Notes: a model not told the origin generated them from the letters alone. Shown: positions 6,700 to 15,495, counted from the first letter of the stretch. The stretch is DNA of 46,370 nucleotides from Erysipelotrichia bacterium (GCA_012799935.1 JAAZKG010000130.1:1-46370); one strand, 5' to 3'. Made by a program: numbers and translations.

Positions 6700-8571
6700 T
6701 TAAGGTTTTGTATAAATTCTTACGAACTTTCCATTAATTCTTATTGATTTTGTAGTTAGCCCCAAATACCTTTTTATTTCATTTGAGAATGATTTTATGT
6801 TTAATGCTATAAATCCATTTTCTAAACAATAAATTTTATATCTTTTGTGAACCTCTTTATTAACTTGATTTTCAATATTCCCATCTTCCTCAATGAATCC
6901 AAGAATAGGGTTGTTGTCTTTATCATAACTATCCAAAGCCTCTTTAACTTTTACTGACTCAGTAAATGAGTTGTTTTCAAGTATTCTCTCTAAGCCTTCA
7001 ACAGCTATTCTTACCAGGTATTCCATTGCTTTTACTGACTTCAACTTGTAAATTATATAAGGGTCGAAGTCTTTACTATTTTTATCAAATACCGCATTGA
7101 ACGGTATAATTACTAACCTTCTTAACACTGAACCAGTCTTGTCTTTAGTCCTAGGTATCTCATTAGCACTGAACAGTAACTTGACATAAGGTTTATACAT
7201 AAAAGCATCCTGACCCTTGTATTCAGCTTTAATAGCATTACCAGAAACTATCTTTTTAAACAGTGCTATCGACCTGCCCTGCAGGAACTCATCAGATATA
7301 TCATCACCAATATTTGCCAGCATTCCACTCATCAGTGCTGTACTGAATCTCTCATCTAACTCACTTAAATCAAGTGATGATATGTTATTTTCACCTAATA
7401 CATGACTGACCATTGATAAGAATGTACTCTTACCATTAGACTTCTCACCAGTCAAAATAAAGGCTTTAGACAACTCATTTCTACGATAGAAGCAATAACC
7501 TATACACTCTTCTAAAAGTGCTCTTATTTCCTTATCATCAACTGATATGTTGTTTAAAGTTTTATCAGTTAATTCATCATAAGCATTAGGATTATAGTTC
7601 CAAGGTATCTTGTTAGTGATTACTATCTCAGGACTGTAAGGGTGTAAAACTCCAGTAGTTAAATCCAGGATGCCGTTTTTGAAGGCTATTAAATTTGCTT
7701 CAGCAACTTGTTTCTCTTGAGCTATTAAATCTATATATTTGTATACTTCAACTCTTTGAGCCGTTTTCATCTGTGGTATGTGTCTGATCATAGCTGTTTC
7801 AATGATTTTGTTTCCTGGAACATAAACTCCATCTCTAAATATGTGTAACTGACCATTAATTCTAACCACGTGATAATTATTGACAATGTAGTGAGCAAAT
7901 CTATCGTGTAAGAAGTTACGACCCTCAAAGAATACTTCTTTAGGAAAAGCCTCATCTCTCATAATCACTTCAAGTTCACTGTCACTCAAACTGTCTTTTA
8001 ATATGTATTTGTTTATCAGCTGTAAGGTGAATTTGGATTCATCTTTAGTAAATCCATATCTGTTTAATGTGAGTATGTATTTGTAAAGTGCTGAATTTCG
8101 ACCATCACCTTCTTCAAGATTGAATAGGTTTATATCAGTATTAATTGGCAACAGCCACTTTGGGATTTCCTGGTAGCTGACATTTTTTTCAACATCCCAC
8201 TCTATGAATCTTTCCTGGCCATCAAACTTGATTACTTCATAGCTGTTCTTGCTGCCAACTTTAACATCAGCAGTTAATCCACAGGCTAGTTGAATACCAT
8301 TTGAGCATTTGGTTATTAAGTCGTTATTTTTAAATAGGAAGTGTCTACCTCTTGTGGTTTGATAAACTCTACAGTCTAATTGAAAATCATCAACAATATC
8401 CATCAGAATATCTGACTGCTCCCAACTATCAATATCGATTAACACCACATCATCATTTAACAGGCCGGCGTACTCATCTAAATGTCTGACCTCATCTAAA
8501 GTTTTGGCATCGGAAAATTTAACTAAACTCTTTTTATTTTTAGTTGGCAGATAGCCTTTAAATAAACTCAT
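6700..8571 (-). CDS. Phage primase-helicase (AEP-like N-terminus, D5/SF3 helicase)
   Basis: 623 residues. The N-terminal part has AEP primase-like motifs: LIDIDSW (residues 44-50) and TTRGRHFLF (72-80). The C-terminal half is an SF3/D5-type helicase with Walker A GEKSNGKS (375-382), Walker B ANIGDDIS (419-426) and an arginine-rich stretch GSVLRRLVIIPF. It resembles the P4-family phage/plasmid primase group that unwinds the origin and makes primers. The ATG at 8571 overlaps the polymerase gene by 14 bases and has GGGAGG. The origin candidate lies just after its stop. Confidence 0.85.
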   Translation of the reverse strand: MSLFKGYLPTKNKKSLVKFSDAKTLDEVRHLDEYAGLLNDDVVLIDIDSWEQSDILMDIVDDFQLDCRVYQTTRGRHFLFKNNDLITKCSNGIQLACGLTADVKVGSKNSYEVIKFDGQERFIEWDVEKNVSYQEIPKWLLPINTDINLFNLEEGDGRNSALYKYILTLNRYGFTKDESKFTLQLINKYILKDSLSDSELEVIMRDEAFPKEVFFEGRNFLHDRFAHYIVNNYHVVRINGQLHIFRDGVYVPGNKIIETAMIRHIPQMKTAQRVEVYKYIDLIAQEKQVAEANLIAFKNGILDLTTGVLHPYSPEIVITNKIPWNYNPNAYDELTDKTLNNISVDDKEIRALLEECIGYCFYRRNELSKAFILTGEKSNGKSTFLSMVSHVLGENNISSLDLSELDERFSTALMSGMLANIGDDISDEFLQGRSIALFKKIVSGNAIKAEYKGQDAFMYKPYVKLLFSANEIPRTKDKTGSVLRRLVIIPFNAVFDKNSKDFDPYIIYKLKSVKAMEYLVRIAVEGLERILENNSFTESVKVKEALDSYDKDNNPILGFIEEDGNIENQVNKEVHKRYKIYCLENGFIALNIKSFSNEIKRYLGLTTKSIRINGKFVRIYTKP

Positions 8572-10285
8572 TGAATAAACCTCCCACTATGCCATAATCC
8601 TCTAATCTCTTTTTGGCCAGCTCTATATACCAGCCTTTATCTAATTTTTTTGGTACAGGTAGTCCGTTTACTGCATCATTGTAGATAAAGCAGTTAACTG
8701 GAGTACCTTCAATTTTTTCATATGTACCAGTTGTAGCATGTTTCTTGCTTACTCCCAGATCGTTGGAATCAACTGAAGCAAAACATCTTATAGTTTTTTC
8801 TTTTAAAATAGTTTCACCATGTTTAATGTGATCATATTTATAAGATATTTTTCTTATTATCTGAAACTCTTTAAGTTCATTGCAGTTAAGTATTGTCTGT
8901 TCAACTGGTATTTTTTTAACAAAGTAATCTACCAAAGCCTTGTTGACTATTGGTAAATCGTAATCTAAATCATCTAAAGGTTTAACATAAGCACCAATTC
9001 TTTCAACGGAATCATCTTCTCTGATGAACAGGTAGTTGTTAACATCCTTCTGATAAATCTCTTTAATAAAATCAAATTCAAGTGACATCCTTGTCCTGGT
9101 TTCCCACTCATAACATATATCATCTAACTGTTCGAAGTGTTCTTCATCTATTTGAATAATTAATCCATCAGTATTTGACTGAATTAACTCCATTGATGGT
9201 ATATCTTCTAAATGTTCAATTAGATCTAACAGTAATAACTGTCCGTTAGCACACACATTATGGGCTTGTCTAGGGTCGTAAGCACTTGAATATGGGTCAT
9301 TACTGATACCATATGTGCTATTTAAGATAATCTTGTAAGGCGCCTGCTCTTTCTTTTTACCTTCAGCTTTAAGTTGCATTCTCCTGTCATAGATTTCCTT
9401 AAATTTATTTTTATCCCTGGCATTACGAGTTAGTAAATCGTATTCAATCATTATCGTTGGGTAAAAACTTCCCACGTCCACGTGGATTATTAATCCTTTT
9501 CTATGTACCGGTTTATCCGGCGCACCATGCAGTCCACCCCAACCAAACTGATGTGGTACTCCAGCCAGATTGACTGTCAGACTTGAATTCATGTTGTGAT
9601 TAATTGGATTCTTGAACCACTCCATGATGTGCCAGTATTTATCTATCCTTAAGGTGTCAATTAATTGAATATCCCACTCGTCATCCCACTTCTTTCTGAC
9701 ACAGTCCAGGGCTAAAGCACTTAATTGGGCCTGAGTTTTACTTATATGCAGCAGTGGAAGTTTAAAGGTTTTTAAGATATCAAGATGAGCATTGAAGTCA
9801 TCTATTCTTTTTATGAACACTTCAACTGTCTGTTCTGCATCATACATGCAGTAGTCCCAGGTATCTTTCAAATCGTTGAAATCAAACTCATCAGGCTTAT
9901 CAAATGGAACATCAGACTCTTTAATGCTGTTACCCATTGATGCTTCCAGAAACTTAAGACCACGGTCATTGGTTTTAAAGACGTCATAGTTATTGAGCAA
10001 TATTGTGTTGAACACACTTGATATTTCCCAGCCTTTCTTATTGTTGATTATGATTTCATCATTTATGAATTTTGACTTGATTCCAGCCAATACACCTTTG
10101 AGAATGTACTGATCATAGTTTCTGGAGTTGTAGCCTATCCATACCTGGTTGATATTTTCTTCGTAATACCTGGTCAGTTCTTCCCTGGTATCGATTATTT
10201 TTCTTTCATTGGTAATGAGGTTCACAATACAGACACACCAGTACTTGCTGAATACTTCAAAGTCATAGAATATAATATGAACCAC
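8558..10285 (-). CDS. Phage DNA polymerase, family B
   Basis: 575 residues. An N-terminal 3'-5' exonuclease is complete: Exo I D8-F-E10, Exo II around N56-Y-D58, Exo III Y145-x3-D149. The polymerase motifs are A (D270-VGSFYP), B (K318-IILNSTYG) and C (SNTDG, N371-T-D373). Motif C has Asn in place of the first Asp of DTDS; the second, catalytic Asp is kept. The length resembles phi29-type enzymes, but nothing nearby suggests a terminal protein, and a primase gene follows. Start is uncertain: the only upstream option is GTG at 10285, lying inside the purine-rich AAAGGGGTGG. Confidence 0.88.
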   Translation of the reverse strand: MVHIIFYDFEVFSKYWCVCIVNLITNERKIIDTREELTRYYEENINQVWIGYNSRNYDQYILKGVLAGIKSKFINDEIIINNKKGWEISSVFNTILLNNYDVFKTNDRGLKFLEASMGNSIKESDVPFDKPDEFDFNDLKDTWDYCMYDAEQTVEVFIKRIDDFNAHLDILKTFKLPLLHISKTQAQLSALALDCVRKKWDDEWDIQLIDTLRIDKYWHIMEWFKNPINHNMNSSLTVNLAGVPHQFGWGGLHGAPDKPVHRKGLIIHVDVGSFYPTIMIEYDLLTRNARDKNKFKEIYDRRMQLKAEGKKKEQAPYKIILNSTYGISNDPYSSAYDPRQAHNVCANGQLLLLDLIEHLEDIPSMELIQSNTDGLIIQIDEEHFEQLDDICYEWETRTRMSLEFDFIKEIYQKDVNNYLFIREDDSVERIGAYVKPLDDLDYDLPIVNKALVDYFVKKIPVEQTILNCNELKEFQIIRKISYKYDHIKHGETILKEKTIRCFASVDSNDLGVSKKHATTGTYEKIEGTPVNCFIYNDAVNGLPVPKKLDKGWYIELAKKRLEDYGIVGGLFNEFI

Positions 10286-10304
10286 CCCTTTCTATTAACA
10301 GGCA

Positions 10305-10320
10305 GGGAGCAAATGCTCCC
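10305..10320 (-). promoter_or_regulatory. Hairpin in polymerase leader
   Basis: GGGAGCAAATGCTCCC is a perfect palindromic 7-bp stem between the DUF669-like and polymerase genes. No T-run follows it on the minus strand, so it is more likely an RNA stability or processing element than a terminator. Confidence 0.4.
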
Positions 10321-10329
10321 ATACCTTTA

Positions 10330-10791
10330 TTAAGCTTCAAATACTACCATGATTTTAAATTGTGGGTAACCTTTGGCATTTGATGAATATTCAAGTGCAT
10401 ATTGTAGCTTTTCAGCATCAATAACTTCTTTAATATCCATCATCAGATTGTTGTAATCTGAGTAATTGCCAGTGAATTTAACATCTACATCAGTATCTAA
10501 TTGTTTTAAAAACTCATTAGTGTTGTAGATTTGGAAAGGTTGTAAAACCAGCTGATTCATAAAGATTTTCTGACCTTTCTTTTCTCCAGCAATGATGTTG
10601 AACCAGATGCTCACCATTGGGTCACCTTTTTTAGAAGCTCTTAACTCTAATTTTTCAACTTCAACCTCATATAGTCCAAATGGGACTTCTTCAAAGTTAG
10701 CCTGACCACCATTTGCTTCAATTTCAGCAATTTCATCTAAGTATTCGTTAACATTTATCTGTTTATTCCATTTTTCAAACATATCAGCCAT
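10330..10791 (-). CDS. DUF669-like phage protein, possible ssDNA-binding
   Basis: 153 residues. Motifs NFEEVPFGLYEVEVEKLELR, SKKGDPMVSIWFNI and KIFMNQLV fit the DUF669 family of phage proteins that are encoded beside recombination ATPases and replication genes; an OB-like, SSB-type role is often proposed but not proven. Start ATG at 10791 has GAGGAGGAATA in front. It follows the nuclease-ATPase fusion and a small coiled-coil gene, and precedes the polymerase. Confidence 0.7.
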   Translation of the reverse strand: MADMFEKWNKQINVNEYLDEIAEIEANGGQANFEEVPFGLYEVEVEKLELRASKKGDPMVSIWFNIIAGEKKGQKIFMNQLVLQPFQIYNTNEFLKQLDTDVDVKFTGNYSDYNNLMMDIKEVIDAEKLQYALEYSSNAKGYPQFKIMVVFEA

Positions 10792-10809
10792 TTCTATATT
10801 CCTCCTCGA

Positions 10810-11130
10810 TTATTTGACTGTGATTCTTACATAACCAGCTCTTTTAGTTACTTTTGGATAGTCTTTAAGTAAATCGTTATAAAGATCTGATTCTTTTTCT
10901 TCCAATTTCTTCAAGTCAATACTTACTGACTCAGTTGGTGCTATGTTACTGATACTGACATAGTCATTTTTAAAACTGATAATATCGTATTTGTTCATAG
11001 CTTCTAATAGTTGTGATCTGATTTCCTTATCCAGTTCTTCAAGCTTTTCTTTCTGAGCTTTTAGATCAGATAACTGCATCATTAAATCTAATGATTGATT
11101 TTCAAACAAAACTAAATTGTTTTTTTCCAT
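10810..11130 (-). CDS. Small coiled-coil phage protein, recombination region
   Basis: 106 residues. An N-terminal coiled coil (LMMQLSDLKAQKEKLEELDK) is followed by a strand-rich domain (ISFKNDYVSISNIAPTESVS) and the ending RAGYVRITVK. Small proteins of this layout are common between recombination ATPase and DUF669 genes in Bacillota phages, with no established function. Start lies six bases after the stop of the upstream fusion gene. Confidence 0.65.
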   Translation of the reverse strand: MEKNNLVLFENQSLDLMMQLSDLKAQKEKLEELDKEIRSQLLEAMNKYDIISFKNDYVSISNIAPTESVSIDLKKLEEKESDLYNDLLKDYPKVTKRAGYVRITVK

Positions 11131-11136
11131 ATTTTT

Positions 11137-12957
11137 TTATCCTCTTTTCTTTCTTTGTCTTTTTGGGGTGATGTCATCCAATACTTCAGCAATTGGAGTT
11201 AAACCTTTTTCATCTGGAGTTACTTCAACTGTTCTAGTTCTAGATTTTCTAGTTGGTTTAACAACTTCTTCCACAATATCCAGTTGTGGTTGTTCAACTG
11301 TTTTAGTTCTTGTTCTGGTTCTTCTAGTAACTGCAGGTTCAGTTTGATAAAGATATTCTTCATATCTAGTGTCATCCTCTAATGTTTCATCAACATTATC
11401 TGTAATTTCTTCTTCCTCTTCTTCAACAGTTTTAGTTCTTGATCTTCTTCCAGCTGGCTTAACTTCTTCAGCCTTTTTTATAGGCTTTTTAACTGGTTCA
11501 ACTGCACTGATTAACTCATTAGAAGTCTCATAAACTCTCATTAACTCGTTATAATCGTTTGGAATCTCAGTTTCATTGAATGTTAATCTACCCCCGCCAA
11601 ACACAACTTCATCATTTTTGAACATTAAAAGTCTCTGACCATCAATAACTGCAACCCTGATTACAATATCGACCATTCCAGCTAGTTTATTAGCCACCTT
11701 TTCATTCATGTTTGGTCTGATAGTTGTAATCTTGTCACCAGTTCTCTTGGTCAAATCTTTAGATGTGTCTTCATGACTGATTAGAATGATGTTTTCATAA
11801 TCCAGATTTACAAATCTTTTCATGGTAGATAAGAATTCAGTTCTTACCTTATCCCATGCTCTAAAGCTGTCATCTGACTCGTGTGTAATGCCCATCTGGT
11901 CATACATGAATAATCGACATGCTTCATAAATGTCTTCCACCAAGTCCAGTACTAATGATCTAAAGGTGTTTTCCTTTTTTTCTAACTCATCAATAACATC
12001 TTTAAATACAGTCCAAGCTAACTTAGTTCTTTTTAATCTACCGTCCATCTTGACTTCGTTTTTAATGTCAATGTGTGGTGGAATACCACCAGGCAGATGT
12101 GTATAGTTTCCATCAGTACTCAACAGCAATACATCAGGGAACTGATTAGCAAGATAAGTCTTGCCAGAAAACGGTGCACCATAAAGATATATTTTTTTCT
12201 TTTGGATTACCTCGTTTTGCAAACGTTCGTTTTTTGGTAATATCATGTAATCTATGCTCCTTTCACTTTCACAAAACTCTTTATATTCACACCAGTCACA
12301 TAGTTTGGACTGGTTCTTATCAAAGGTTTTTCTTTTGGCTATATATTCAGTAGCCCAGATAAACTCTTTGACTTTCTGCTCATCATACGTAACCTGTATT
12401 TTTTTAATGAGTTTGTTAGACAAATCTGTTTCAATTCGGTTTCTAAACTCGTACAAAGATTCCTGTTTCTTTTGTCGGATAAATGTTTTAGGGAAGAAAA
12501 CGTAGTACAGGTTACGTATTTTCTTACCAGTAGATAACTGGTAATAGTATTTGTAGAGGTGTGTTTGCGAACTATCTAAGTAATTCTCCTGGTTGTTGGA
12601 ATACTTGAAGTCGTAAATATCACCATCATCAGTAAGGTAGTCAATAAAGCCAGTAAATGTGTCCGTATTAATCGGCACCTCAAATCTTCCCGGTGGCAGC
12701 TGAAGTTGTTTGGCCAGATATTCAATTTTTATAGCCTCATTAACGTGTAGATCATTAATTACCGGATAGCTCATGTAGTACTCATCTATTGCTGCATCAA
12801 TGCCTTTTTCCAAAGCATGATGTAATGCTGTTCCAATAATTAACGGATTATTAGCATCATCCCAGTTAGGAATGGTTTCTAATTCTTCTAAATATTTAAG
12901 TTTGAATTTGTAAGGACATTGCTGATATGCACTCACACGACTATGTGACCATTTCAT
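11137..12957 (-). CDS. RecB/Cas4-type nuclease fused to Sak4/AAA_24-like ATPase
   Basis: 606 residues, three parts. (1) Residues 1-235: PD-(D/E)XK nuclease with C14, GTALHHALEKG, D106, D116-F-K118, a QTHLYKYYYQ helix, and C220-x2-C223-x5-C229. With C14 these give the four cysteines of a Cas4/AddB-type iron-sulphur cluster. (2) Residues 253-480: RecA-fold ATPase with Walker A GAPFSGKT (260-267) and Walker B-like SLVLDLVEDI; this resembles phage AAA_24/Sak4 annealing ATPases. (3) A Lys/Arg/Glu-rich tail with three repeats around RRSRTKTVE, RTRTRTKTVE and RKSRTRTVE. The two enzymatic parts are usually separate genes. The likely role is end resection plus strand annealing. Confidence 0.85.
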   Translation of the reverse strand: MKWSHSRVSAYQQCPYKFKLKYLEELETIPNWDDANNPLIIGTALHHALEKGIDAAIDEYYMSYPVINDLHVNEAIKIEYLAKQLQLPPGRFEVPINTDTFTGFIDYLTDDGDIYDFKYSNNQENYLDSSQTHLYKYYYQLSTGKKIRNLYYVFFPKTFIRQKKQESLYEFRNRIETDLSNKLIKKIQVTYDEQKVKEFIWATEYIAKRKTFDKNQSKLCDWCEYKEFCESERSIDYMILPKNERLQNEVIQKKKIYLYGAPFSGKTYLANQFPDVLLLSTDGNYTHLPGGIPPHIDIKNEVKMDGRLKRTKLAWTVFKDVIDELEKKENTFRSLVLDLVEDIYEACRLFMYDQMGITHESDDSFRAWDKVRTEFLSTMKRFVNLDYENIILISHEDTSKDLTKRTGDKITTIRPNMNEKVANKLAGMVDIVIRVAVIDGQRLLMFKNDEVVFGGGRLTFNETEIPNDYNELMRVYETSNELISAVEPVKKPIKKAEEVKPAGRRSRTKTVEEEEEEITDNVDETLEDDTRYEEYLYQTEPAVTRRTRTRTKTVEQPQLDIVEEVVKPTRKSRTRTVEVTPDEKGLTPIAEVLDDITPKRQRKKRG

Positions 12958-13247
12958 TTTTTCAACTCCTTTATTAATTTTTTAAATTCCTCGTAGTCTT
13001 TGGGATACAGCACTAAAGCCTTGCCACCAGCTTCTTTGATTTTTTCAATATTCCATAACTGCAGCTGACTTGGTTTACCAATATCAGATTTGAGTTCTGC
13101 AGCTACAAAGTACCCGTTGCAGCAAATCAGTAAATCAGGTAACCCAGAACGTTGATATCCACCACCCCAAGTCTTTAATACCCAGCACCCCTGACCTCTT
13201 AGAAATCTACGAACTTTATTCTCAAATTTCTTCTCGGAATAATTCAT
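12954..13247 (-). CDS. VRR-NUC domain nuclease
   Basis: 97 residues forming a single VRR-NUC (PD-(D/E)XK superfamily) domain: N-terminal SEKKFENKVRRFLRGQG, catalytic GLPDLLICC and AAELKSDIGKPSQLQ. Stand-alone phage VRR-NUC proteins are thought to be structure-specific (Holliday-junction-type) nucleases. It overlaps the helicase gene upstream by 26 bases and the fusion gene downstream by the ATGA junction, so the three are co-translated. Confidence 0.85.
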   Translation of the reverse strand: MNYSEKKFENKVRRFLRGQGCWVLKTWGGGYQRSGLPDLLICCNGYFVAAELKSDIGKPSQLQLWNIEKIKEAGGKALVLYPKDYEEFKKLIKELKK

Positions 13248-14514
13248 CTGTATAATCCGTACCCCTTTCTAATGCTCTATAAATGCCTTCTTCAACCGTG
13301 CCTTCGGTAATTAACTTGTAGTAGAAGCAATTATTTTTTTGGCCAATACGGTGTATTCGCTTTATAGACTGCATCCAGTCCTCACATTTTTCAGTAGGTG
13401 AGAAATAAATTATCTTGTTGGCTTTTTGAAGATTATGCCCTTTAGAACCAGCCTGATACTGAACCAACGTTATGGAATCATCTTCATTGTTGTAGTTGCT
13501 TAAATCCTTAATTGAGCCATTTATATAAGATATCGGCCTATCTTTGATGACTGATTTAATCTGATCTAATTCTTCATTGAAGTTGTAGAAGATAATTAAT
13601 CTGTCATTTGTAGAATTGATTAAGTCTTCTAAAGCCTCTAACTTGTTAGGGTTATATTGACCACACAGCATTCGTGCATATAAACGTAGTGTGAGTCTGG
13701 TATCGCCCACAAGTTCACGGTCATTAATTTTTATAATTTTGTCTTTCAAGAATTTTTTATACTGAGGAATAGGCTTACATCTGACATTGATAAATGTCTG
13801 TTCTGGTAAATCCATTACCTCTTCAGTTTTCTTAAACAATGCGCCGTTCTCACGAAGTTTAGATTTTAACCTTTCAACATTTTTATAAGGATTCTTTTTA
13901 TCAACTATCCTTACCATTCGTGGTCCAAAAGCTCGTGGGCCCAAATCTAACAGTCGCCAGTTTATGTACTGCTGTTCATAGGTTGATTTTTTAATGTTCC
14001 AGCCTAACAGCTTGGACTGAGTCCACAAGTGCTCATATTTGCCAGAACATGGTGTTCCACTAAGAAGTATTACGTTCTTGGGTTTGAGCTTTAAGATAAA
14101 CTTGGTTCTCTTGGCCGTAGAGTTTTGAATTAAACTTGATTCATCTAACAGTAAGGTGAAGTTAGATAATTTAAGTAGTTCAGGTCTTCGCCAGATCAGG
14201 TCGTAGTTGATGATTCCAATTATCGGAAAACGTGGGTCTGGATGAGGGATATCATATAGAAAACCAAACAGATCTATTCTCAGGTCATAGAGCGAACAGT
14301 CATAGTAATCGTTAAAATGATTGAACCAGTCATCAATTTTTGATTTTTGGCAAACTATCAGATTAACTGTGTTATTCAACTGTATTAATTTTTCTGAACC
14401 TATAAATGTTTTTCCAAGACCCAACTACATATCAAAGTAGTAAGCTACTCTGTTATGGTTTCTGGATTCTTCCAAAGCCTCTATCTGATGTTTGAATAGT
14501 TTAATCTTTGACAT
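13222..14514 (-). pseudogene. SNF2-type DEAD/DEAH helicase interrupted by in-frame TAG
   Basis: The natural frame starts at ATG 14514 (AGAGGTGATG upstream) and runs through KLFKHQIEALEESRNHNRV, a Q-motif-like segment. It then meets TAG at 14425-14427, codon 30, straight before LGLGKTFIG (Walker A). The remaining 400 codons are open: LLLDESSLIQN (DEAD-box equivalent), LLSGTPC (motif III), QYQAGSKGHNLQ and QSIKRIHRIGQ (motifs V and VI). Such genes sit beside VRR-NUC genes in Bacillota phages. Either it is disrupted, restarts at the TTG right after the stop, or is read through. Other phage genes use TAG as a normal stop. Confidence 0.8.
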
Positions 14515-14547
14515 TCGGCATCACCTCTTTTCTTTTGGATAACAAAA

Positions 14548-14567
14548 AACACACTAAAAAATGTGTT
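14548..14567 (-). terminator. Weak terminator or attenuator
   Basis: AACACA and TGTGTT form a six-bp stem on the minus strand, followed by TTTTTT. It overlaps the stop of the gene at 14566 and precedes the helicase, so it may tune early-operon read-through. Confidence 0.45.
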
Positions 14568-14868
14568 ACATTTGTATCATTTCGTAATTAGTCATGGTGT
14601 ATGGATGATTATTAAAAACACCATGTGTTAATCTTCTTCTTAACAAACCTTGCTCAACCAAATTCTCAGCTGTTTCTCTATCGCCTAAAAAATGACCATC
14701 TGTGCAATAGATGTATGGAATACTGATAAAAATTTCGTAAGGAATATTTGTATCTCTTACATAATCACAATTACCATTTAATCCATAAAATCTAACTTGG
14801 TTGACATAGTTGAATCTATCAACCATTTTTTGAGTTTCAGAACTCATTGCTTTTTCATAATTACTCAT
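14566..14868 (-). CDS. Early phage protein, unknown
   Basis: 100 residues, MSNYEKAMSSETQKMVDRFN onwards, with an aromatic-rich middle (NIPYEIFISIPYIYCTDGHF) and a C-terminal helix and tail (ETAENLVEQGLLRRRLTHGV). No motif recognised. RBS GAGAGGAAAAAA precedes the ATG. Second gene of the early operon; being near the lysogeny switch it could be a host-takeover or regulatory protein, but this is only position-based. Confidence 0.6.
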   Translation of the reverse strand: MSNYEKAMSSETQKMVDRFNYVNQVRFYGLNGNCDYVRDTNIPYEIFISIPYIYCTDGHFLGDRETAENLVEQGLLRRRLTHGVFNNHPYTMTNYEMIQM

Positions 14869-14888
14869 GTTTTTTTCCTCTCTTTTCT

Positions 14889-15128
14889 CTACTTCGCCAT
14901 CCTCTTAATATGACGAACATCAATTTTCAGTTTTTCAATAACGTATTTGGTAGGCACTAATTTTGGCCTACATTTGAAGATGGGAACGTTATTAGATTCC
15001 ATTTCCTTTAAGATTTCGTTAATCACTCGATAAGATTGTTTTTCTGTCATTGGAGTCAATTTCCTGATGTCAGAACTTGTCAGATAGGATTTTTCCAAAA
15101 TCTTTAACTGTTCCTGATAGGTGTACAT
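14889..15128 (-). CDS. Small HTH / excisionase-like protein
   Basis: 79 residues. The order YLTSSDIRKLTPMTEKQSYR (helix-turn-helix) followed by VINEILKEMESN and RPKLVPTKYVIEKL resembles small winged-helix excisionase or DUF3173-like proteins. AGAAAGGAGAG precedes the ATG. It follows the Cro-like gene, where excision or early-control genes are commonly found. The palindrome ACGGTGATTACCGT lies just upstream. Excisionase role is inference. Confidence 0.6.
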   Translation of the reverse strand: MYTYQEQLKILEKSYLTSSDIRKLTPMTEKQSYRVINEILKEMESNNVPIFKCRPKLVPTKYVIEKLKIDVRHIKRMAK

Positions 15129-15220
15129 GTACCTACTCTCCTTTCTAAACGATTTAGAGCCGTTTTAAGCAACGTTTGATGTTGTGGGTGTAATTGGTAG
15201 GGTTAGTGGTTAAATTACTC

Positions 15221-15234
15221 ACGGTGATTACCGT
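15221..15234. promoter_or_regulatory. Palindrome upstream of the HTH gene
   Basis: ACGGT-GATT-ACCGT is an exact inverted repeat in the 126 bp between the Cro-like and excisionase-like genes. Its sequence differs from the CI/Cro operators, so it may be bound by another regulator. Confidence 0.35.
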
Positions 15235-15245
15235 TGTTGCCTACA

Positions 15246-15264
15246 AGTTCTATTTTATAGAACT
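15246..15264. promoter_or_regulatory. Operator-like site O4 at the end of the cro-like gene
   Basis: AGTTCTATTTTATAGAACT matches the operator palindrome of the switch region at nearly every position. It overlaps the stop codon end of the Cro-like gene, 230 bp from the promoter operators, a distance that would allow repressor looping or roadblocking. Confidence 0.55.
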
Positions 15265-15473
15265 TCTTTAGTAAAAAAATAATCTTGAACATCATCAGCT
15301 GTTAAATTCAACACTTTTACCGATTTTTCAATATCTTGCTGGGTAAAAGGTGCTAAATTATTTAATTTTAAAGACACTGTTCTTTCAGAAAGCCCGATTT
15401 GTTTTGCAAATTCTCTATTAGTTTTGCAAATTTCAACGATTTTTCCTCTTAACTTTGAATAATCATAACTCAT
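15255..15473 (-). CDS. Cro-like phage regulator
   Basis: 72 residues. One HTH: IVEICKTNREFAKQIGLSER then TVSLKLNNLAPFTQQDI, as in DUF739/Cro-like proteins of Bacillota phages. It is the first gene of the minus-strand early operon and is divergent from the CI-like gene. The ATG is preceded by AAAGGAGATAG. It probably represses its own and the repressor promoter through the 19-bp operators, favouring lytic growth. Confidence 0.8.
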   Translation of the reverse strand: MSYDYSKLRGKIVEICKTNREFAKQIGLSERTVSLKLNNLAPFTQQDIEKSVKVLNLTADDVQDYFFTKEVL

Positions 15474-15495
15474 TTTACTATCTCCTTTCTTAAAA

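Noticed and set aside
11137-12957. Cas4 from a CRISPR system
   Set aside because: The nuclease is Cas4/RecB-like but is fused to a phage annealing-type ATPase, and there is no CRISPR array or cas1/cas2.
14422-14514. Phage-wide recoding of TAG to Gln
   Set aside because: Other phage genes (HNH, the late regulator) end in TAG at natural places, and the late regulator is followed directly by a terminator; no suppressor tRNA is visible.
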